Assembly (NCBI RefSeq): GCF_049739465.1
Contig: NZ_JBMHHY010000006.1
Coordinates: 1 to 64,000, forward strand
Reading direction: 5' to 3'
DNA length: 64,000 nucleotides
Source: Embleya sp049739465
GTDB lineage: Bacteria; Actinomycetota; Actinomycetes; Streptomycetales; Streptomycetaceae
The first letter of the stretch is position 1, and each line of letters begins with the position of its first letter. This document shows positions 60,081 through 64,000 of the stretch, in pieces. A program made the translations under genes and the position numbers. The notes under the pieces were generated by a model that saw nothing but the letters and a program-made list of their open reading frames with translations, had not been told where the DNA came from and ran no database searches.

Positions 60081-61229
60081 TCACGCGCCGTCCAGGATCT
60101 CCTTGAACCCGTACGGCTCGTGCGGCCCGAAGAACAGTTGCTCGACCACACCCACGCCGACCCGTCCCGCGCCGGTCAGTTCGGTCACCCGGATCACCTG
60201 CTGCTGGTGCTGCCGGTCGAACGCGAGCGGGTCCACCGTGGCCAACTCCCAGCTCTCGTAGCCGACTTTCAGCTCGCCCTGCCATACCGCGTGCCCCCAC
60301 TCGGAGTGCAGATAGCCGAGCCCGGCGAGCAGCCCGCGCGTACCGACCGGCTCGATCCGGTACCCGAACGGCTCGCCCGCATCGTCCGTCATGTGGAACT
60401 CGCCGCCCGCGATCCGCCGGGTGCCGGGCACCCAGGTGAGCGCGTGGTGATGCGGCGTCAGTTTCGCGAACGCGGGCTCGTCCTCGGGGACCGGTACGGC
60501 CGCCGGATCGGGCAGTTCGCCGAGCGGCGTGGCGGCCACCCGTTTGCCGTCGACGTGGTACATGTGCCCGTCCGCGCGCTCGAACGAGGCCCACAGGCTG
60601 ACCTCGTCCGCCCAGTGGATCGGCGTCCACAACCAGAGGAGCGGGTTGACCGGCTTGGGCGCGCCGGCCTCGCGCTCCCCGACCGGGCGCACGCCCCACG
60701 AGCGGTCCCGGGTGCCGAGTGTGGTCGCCGGGTCGATGGCCAGGACCCGGCCGCCCGGCAGGGTCACCGTGCCGGACCAGACGCCGAGTTGGGTCAATCG
60801 GGTCGAGTCCATGATCACGTGATGCCCGTTGCGGGTGGTGGTGCGTTCCTCCTCGATCGCGGCGGCGCGCGCGGTGAAGGTCAGGTCGCAGCCCAGGCCG
60901 TGCTCGTTCGGCTCGACGTATACCCGGAGCACCTTGAGCGGGGTGAGCACCTCGATGCCGACCGGACCGACGGTGAGGTCGAACCGGTCCAGCGGGGCCC
61001 GGCGGGACGCGTGCAGGCTGTGCTGGACGCCGTCCACGCTGATCGTGAAGTGCGCGTCGGCGACGAACCGGTTCGGGTAGAGCCCGTGCGAGAAGGCGAA
61101 GTAGAACGCGCCGTCGCGGTCGTAGCCGTTGAACCAGTAGCGGTCGTACGCGTTGCGGTCCGAGGTGGCGGGCGTGGCCACCGGTTCCGGGGTCTGGTGG
61201 ATCGGGAAGTCGTCGGCGGAGGTCAGCAC
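60081..61229 (-). CDS. AttH/CrtC-like lipocalin-fold protein of unknown function
   Basis: 382 residues from GTG 61229. The sequence is beta-rich with many aromatic residues (RYWFNGYDRDGAFYFAFSHGLYPN, WSGTVTLPGG, RSWGVRPVG, LWLWTPIHWADEVSLWASFERADG). The RDRSWGVRPVG motif is seen in actinobacterial relatives of AttH/tocopherol-cyclase/hydroxyneurosporene-synthase two-domain lipocalins, often near lipid or steroid catabolic genes. No signal peptide. The substrate is unknown; a hydrophobic ligand is likely from the fold. The adjacent SDR and alcohol dehydrogenase on the same strand could be partners. Confidence 0.6.
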   Translation of the reverse strand: MLTSADDFPIHQTPEPVATPATSDRNAYDRYWFNGYDRDGAFYFAFSHGLYPNRFVADAHFTISVDGVQHSLHASRRAPLDRFDLTVGPVGIEVLTPLKVLRVYVEPNEHGLGCDLTFTARAAAIEEERTTTRNGHHVIMDSTRLTQLGVWSGTVTLPGGRVLAIDPATTLGTRDRSWGVRPVGEREAGAPKPVNPLLWLWTPIHWADEVSLWASFERADGHMYHVDGKRVAATPLGELPDPAAVPVPEDEPAFAKLTPHHHALTWVPGTRRIAGGEFHMTDDAGEPFGYRIEPVGTRGLLAGLGYLHSEWGHAVWQGELKVGYESWELATVDPLAFDRQHQQQVIRVTELTGAGRVGVGVVEQLFFGPHEPYGFKEILDGA

Positions 61230-61360
61230 GGGGAGCCCTTCTCGATGCGGATGCGGGACGAGGGACGGCCCCTCGTGGCCGCGACACTCGACACGTGTCG
61301 ACGGCGCGGGTGAAAGAGGCGGGACCGGGGACGATTCCGCCCGCCGGCCCCGCGCTCGTC

Positions 61361-61470
61361 GATCAGCCTGAACGAGTACGGATCAGCGCAGATTTATGCC
61401 GATCACCGCTAGTCGGCACCAATCCGCGCCAATAAGCGCAGATCGGTGCAGATCAGCACAGCTCAGCGCG
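61361..61470. repeat. Decanucleotide tandem array (11 degenerate units)
   Basis: From 61361 the sequence reads as ten-base units: GATCAGCCTG, AACGAGTACG, GATCAGCGCA, GATTTATGCC, GATCACCGCT and so on to GATCAGCACA and GCTCAGCGCG, with consensus GATCAGCGCA. The unit is one helical turn. The array fills the gap upstream of the lipocalin-like gene and runs across the SDR stop codon (61463-61465). Confidence 0.8.
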
Positions 61471-62392
61471 GGTCGCGCTTGAGGAAGAGCAGGTCGTCGG
61501 CGGTGTAGCCGGCGCCCAGCTTCTTGTCCGCGTAGTGCGCCGAGAGCACCGAATCCAGCTCGTCCGGCGTGAAGGTGGCCTGCTTCGAGTCGAACTTGGC
61601 CTGGAGCGTGGGTCGTTCGATCACCGCGACGAAACCGCCGTGGACCACGAACGCCTGCCCGGTGACCTGCTCGGCGGCCGGGCTGGCCAGGTAGGCCACC
61701 AGCGGCGCGACATGCTCGGGCGCCAGCGGGTCCAGCTCACCCTCGGCGAGGTTGTTCGCGCTCTCCCCGAATACGTGCGTGGTCATGCTCGTGCGCGCCC
61801 GCGGGCAGATCACGTTGGCCCGTACGCCGTACTTGACCAGCGCATTCGCGGTGGACATGGTCAGGCCCACGATCGCCGACTTGGCCGCCGCGTAGTTGGG
61901 CTGCCCGGCGGAACCCGCCAGCCACGCCTCGGACGCGGTGTTGATCACCCGCGCGTACACCGCGCCGCCGGTCGCCTTGGACTTCTCCCGCCAGTACTTC
62001 GAGGCGTGGTGGGTGGTGTTGAAGTGGCCCTTGGCGTGTACCGCCAGGACCGAGTCCCACTCCTGCTCGGTCATCGAGAAGATCATCCGGTCGCGCAGGA
62101 TGCCCGCGTTGTTGACCACGATGTCGATCGAGCCGAAGGTGTCGATCGCGAGTCGGATCAGCCCACCCGCCGCCTCGAAGTCGGAGACGTCGCCGCGGTG
62201 CGCGGCGGCCTTGCCGCCGGCCGCGACGATCTCGGCCACGACGTCGTCGGCCGGGTTGGGGCTGCCTTCGGGGGCGAAGTCGTTGATCACGACCGCCGCG
62301 CCCTGCTTCGCGAGTTCGAGGGCCTCGGCGCGGCCGAGGCCGCGGCCGGCGCCGGTGACTACGGCGACCTTGCCATCCAGCGACGTGGTCAT
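61463..62392 (-). CDS. Short-chain dehydrogenase/reductase
   Basis: 309 residues from ATG 62392; the in-frame extension to 62473 is unconserved. NAD(P)-binding TGAGRGLG at residue ~13, VVNNAGILRD, catalytic Ser in VINTASEAW and Tyr/Lys in PNYAAAKSAI. The length and C-terminal tail (FDSKQATFTPDELDSVLSAHY) resemble hydroxyacyl-CoA-dehydrogenase-like members found in actinobacterial steroid or fatty-acid degradation. Downstream of the alcohol dehydrogenase on the same strand, but separated by a 12-bp hairpin. Substrate unknown. Confidence 0.88.
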   Translation of the reverse strand: MTTSLDGKVAVVTGAGRGLGRAEALELAKQGAAVVINDFAPEGSPNPADDVVAEIVAAGGKAAAHRGDVSDFEAAGGLIRLAIDTFGSIDIVVNNAGILRDRMIFSMTEQEWDSVLAVHAKGHFNTTHHASKYWREKSKATGGAVYARVINTASEAWLAGSAGQPNYAAAKSAIVGLTMSTANALVKYGVRANVICPRARTSMTTHVFGESANNLAEGELDPLAPEHVAPLVAYLASPAAEQVTGQAFVVHGGFVAVIERPTLQAKFDSKQATFTPDELDSVLSAHYADKKLGAGYTADDLLFLKRDPR

Positions 62393-62464
62393 GCGGATGC
62401 TCCCGTGGGGTCGAGGTTGTTTGTTGCGGTCGCGGGTTGGTCGGCTCGGGCATCGGTGTGCCCA

Positions 62465-62494
62465 CCCGCCCACCCGTTATCTCGGGTGGGCGGG
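62465..62494 (-). terminator. Hairpin between alcohol dehydrogenase and SDR
   Basis: 12-bp perfect stem (CCCGCCCACCCG and complement) with a 6-nt loop, 33 bp after the dehydrogenase stop. Confidence 0.8.
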
Positions 62495-62527
62495 CTGCGG
62501 ATTACGGCGCCGCCTGCTTGAGAGTTT

Positions 62528-63604
62528 TCAGAGGGTGACGATGGTGCGGATCGACTCGCCGCTCTTCATCAGGTCGAATGCGTCGTTGATGTCGGCGAGC
62601 GTGAGGCGGTGCGTGATCATCGCCTCCAGGTCGAGCCGACCGGCCCGCCACAGCTTGGTGATGCGGTCGTACTCGGAGACGATGTCGCCGCCGCCGTAGA
62701 TGCTGCCGATGATCCGCTTCTGGTCGAAGAACAGCTCGAACATGTTGAACGAGACGTTGTCGTCCATCGCGCCCGCGCCGACGATGATCACGTCACCGCC
62801 GCGGCGGGTGAGTTCGTACGCGCTGCGCGCGGTGAACGACTTGCCGACCACCTCGAAGACGTAGTCGAAGCCCTGGCCGGCGGTCAGGTCGCGCTTGGCG
62901 TCGGCCGCCTGGTCCGGGGTGATCGCGTGCGTGGCGCCGAACTGCTTGGCCCACGCGTGCTTGGACTCGGCCGGGTCGATCGCCACGATCGCGGCGGCAC
63001 CGGCCGCGCGCAGCCCCTGGATCACCGCGATGCCCACACCGCCGGCCCCGATCACCGCACAGGAGGCGCCGGGCTCGATCCGCGCGCTGTTGAACACCGC
63101 GCCGACGCCCGTGGTGACCCCGCAACCGATCAGCGCGGCGATCTCGTAGGGCACGTCGTCGGCGACCTTGACCGCGCACGGCGCGGCGACCACGACCTCC
63201 TGGGCGAAGGTGCCGGTGCCGGTGAAGCCGTACGACGGGGTGCCGCCGAAGGTGAAGTTCTGGTTGCCCGCGTTCATGAAGCCGGCCAGGCACAGGTTGG
63301 ACTGGCCGCCGCGGCAGTAGTTGCAGGTGCCGCACGGCGGCGCCCAACAGATGATCACCCGGTCGCCGACCGCGACGGTGCTCACGCCGTCACCGACCTC
63401 GACCACCTCGCCGGCGCCCTCGTGGCCGGGTACGAACGGGGCGGGCTGGGGCAGGACACCGGTCATCGCGGACAGGTCCGAGTGGCACACGCCGGTCGCG
63501 TGCAGCTTGACCCGCACGCGCCCCGGGCCCATGCCCACGGCCTCGACGTCGTCACGGACATCGAGCTTGTCCTGGCCGGTCTCGTGCAGAACCGCTGCGC
63601 GCAT
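62528..63604 (-). CDS. Zinc-dependent alcohol dehydrogenase
   Basis: 358 residues from ATG 63604 (GAGGGAGC upstream). Catalytic zinc ligands are in TGVCHSDL, PGHEGAGEVVEVGDG and IGCGVTTG. The four structural-zinc Cys are in CGTCNYCRGGQSNLC. The NAD-binding Rossmann motif is VIGAGGVGIAVIQGL, with Asp in VAIDPAESK suggesting NAD(H). Oxidises an alcohol or formaldehyde-type substrate; not specific enough to name. Its promoter overlaps a palindromic TetR-type site. Confidence 0.92.
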   Translation of the reverse strand: MRAAVLHETGQDKLDVRDDVEAVGMGPGRVRVKLHATGVCHSDLSAMTGVLPQPAPFVPGHEGAGEVVEVGDGVSTVAVGDRVIICWAPPCGTCNYCRGGQSNLCLAGFMNAGNQNFTFGGTPSYGFTGTGTFAQEVVVAAPCAVKVADDVPYEIAALIGCGVTTGVGAVFNSARIEPGASCAVIGAGGVGIAVIQGLRAAGAAAIVAIDPAESKHAWAKQFGATHAITPDQAADAKRDLTAGQGFDYVFEVVGKSFTARSAYELTRRGGDVIIVGAGAMDDNVSFNMFELFFDQKRIIGSIYGGGDIVSEYDRITKLWRAGRLDLEAMITHRLTLADINDAFDLMKSGESIRTIVTL

Positions 63605-63650
63605 GGGGGCTCCCTCGTCGTTCCTGAACCAATACTTGGCCCGGTCAAGA

Positions 63651-63678
63651 ACTATAACTTGTTCTCGTTTTGACTCAA
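63651..63678 (-). promoter_or_regulatory. Promoter of the alcohol dehydrogenase with overlapping operator-like palindrome
   Basis: On the minus strand TTGAGT (63673-63678) and TATAGT (63651-63656) are 16 bp apart, ~47 bp before the ATG. Overlapping them, 63653-63666 (TATAACTTGTTCTC on the + strand) fits the TetR-family KstR pattern TnnAACnnGTTnnA except at the last base. Confidence 0.5.
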
Positions 63679-63837
63679 GACCAATGACACGGTCAAGGTA
63701 TCCGCCCCCGCCACGAGACGAAAGACGTGGGCCTCCCCCAACGAAACCTCCCACCCGAACGTGACGGTCGAAACCAGGAGGGGGTGAGGACCGCCGGCGG
63801 ACCGAATCGCCCGGCCCGGCCCGGCCCGACCGGCCAT

Positions 63838-63869
63838 GTGCCCGGCGCGCAGAGACCCGCGCCGGGCAC
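63838..63869 (-). terminator. Terminator of the edge gene
   Basis: 12-bp stem (GTGCCCGGCGCG with CGCGCCGGGCAC) and an 8-nt loop, 25 bp after the stop of the partial gene. Apart from this and the dehydrogenase promoter, the gap 63605-63893 shows nothing further. Confidence 0.75.
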
Positions 63870-63893
63870 GTGACACGCCGTCAAGAGCTGCCG

Positions 63894-64000
63894 TCAAGAG
63901 CTGTATTCGACCACCGTGTCGGAGAGGACGGTGGCGTTGTCGCGTTCCACGGCCGAGGTGTTGATCAGGAGTTTGCCGTCCTCTTCCCAGACCCGGATCC
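63894..64000 (-). CDS. C-terminal end of an unidentified protein (window edge)
   Basis: Only the last 34 codons are visible: hydrophilic residues ending SDTVVEYSS, preceded by RVWEEDGKLLINTSAVERD. The frame is open to the edge with strong G/C third-position bias (TCC, GAC, ACG, GTG, GTC), and the stop (63894-63896) is followed by a terminator hairpin. A 13-bp tandem duplication (63877-63902) repeats the stop-codon region. The family is not recognisable from this stub. Confidence 0.6.
   Translation of the reverse strand, partial: IRVWEEDGKLLINTSAVERDNATVLSDTVVEYSS

Overview
The window is chromosomal DNA of a very high-G+C actinomycete. GTG starts are common, stop-start overlaps (ATGA, GTGA) are frequent, and third codon positions are almost all G or C. 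It carries actinobacterial hallmarks: the gluR/gluK-gluABCD glutamate uptake locus, a fused RNase H/phosphatase, a prim-pol domain protein, an IdeR/DmdR-type iron box and an actinobacterial SOS box. From memory, the order hflX - dapF - miaA - miaB - gluK/gluR - gluABCD - recX - recA follows the Streptomyces core chromosome, so a Streptomyces-family organism is the best guess. No tRNA, CRISPR array, IS element or phage gene was seen.

Layout. 1-2100: the start of an iron-repressed siderophore operon (diaminobutyrate-type aminotransferase and PLP decarboxylase, minus strand) behind an iron box; the decarboxylase contains a 95-bp direct repeat with a 243-bp (81-codon) period. 2250-14600: housekeeping genes (secreted trypsin-like protease, hflX, DUF4097 lipoprotein, dapF, ggt, miaA, histidine phosphatase, miaB). 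14600-23900: a glutamate-sensing and uptake region. It holds a TAXI solute-binding protein, a Ser/Thr kinase whose extracellular part is a paralogue of the glutamate-binding protein, the GluK/GluR two-component system (with a 136-bp-period tandem duplication at their junction) and the GluABCD ABC transporter. 24000-32400: monooxygenase, PIG-V-like mannosyltransferase, alpha/beta hydrolase, sdaA, and recX-recA behind a perfect SOS box. 32500-46100: mixed metabolic and information-processing genes, including npdG, a DUF1508 protein with a histone-H1-like tail, map, a prim-pol protein, yaaA, an RNB ribonuclease whose 3' end overlaps rnpB, the RNase H/phosphatase, a CTG-initiated zinc-ribbon protein, Nif3 and a PASTA protein.

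46200-60000 is the accessory highlight, a class IV-type lanthipeptide cluster. A histidine kinase/LuxR-type regulator pair precedes a lyase-kinase-cyclase synthetase with all three cyclase zinc ligands (LanL), a prolyl-oligopeptidase-family peptidase coupled to it by a 4-bp overlap, a 45-residue precursor peptide too short for ordinary gene finding, and two adjacent ABC half-transporters. In the precursor core every Cys lies three or four residues before a Thr, so a three-ring product would need Cys to attack C-terminal dehydroamino acids, the reverse of the usual order. The second half-transporter carries about 880 extra N-terminal residues with roughly seven degenerate repeats, which I cannot match to any known transporter architecture.

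60000-64000 holds a lipocalin/AttH-like protein, an SDR and a zinc alcohol dehydrogenase (all minus strand), a 10-bp-period repeat array across the SDR stop codon, and a possible TetR-type operator over the dehydrogenase promoter. Most convergent or tandem gene ends carry strong G+C-rich hairpins.
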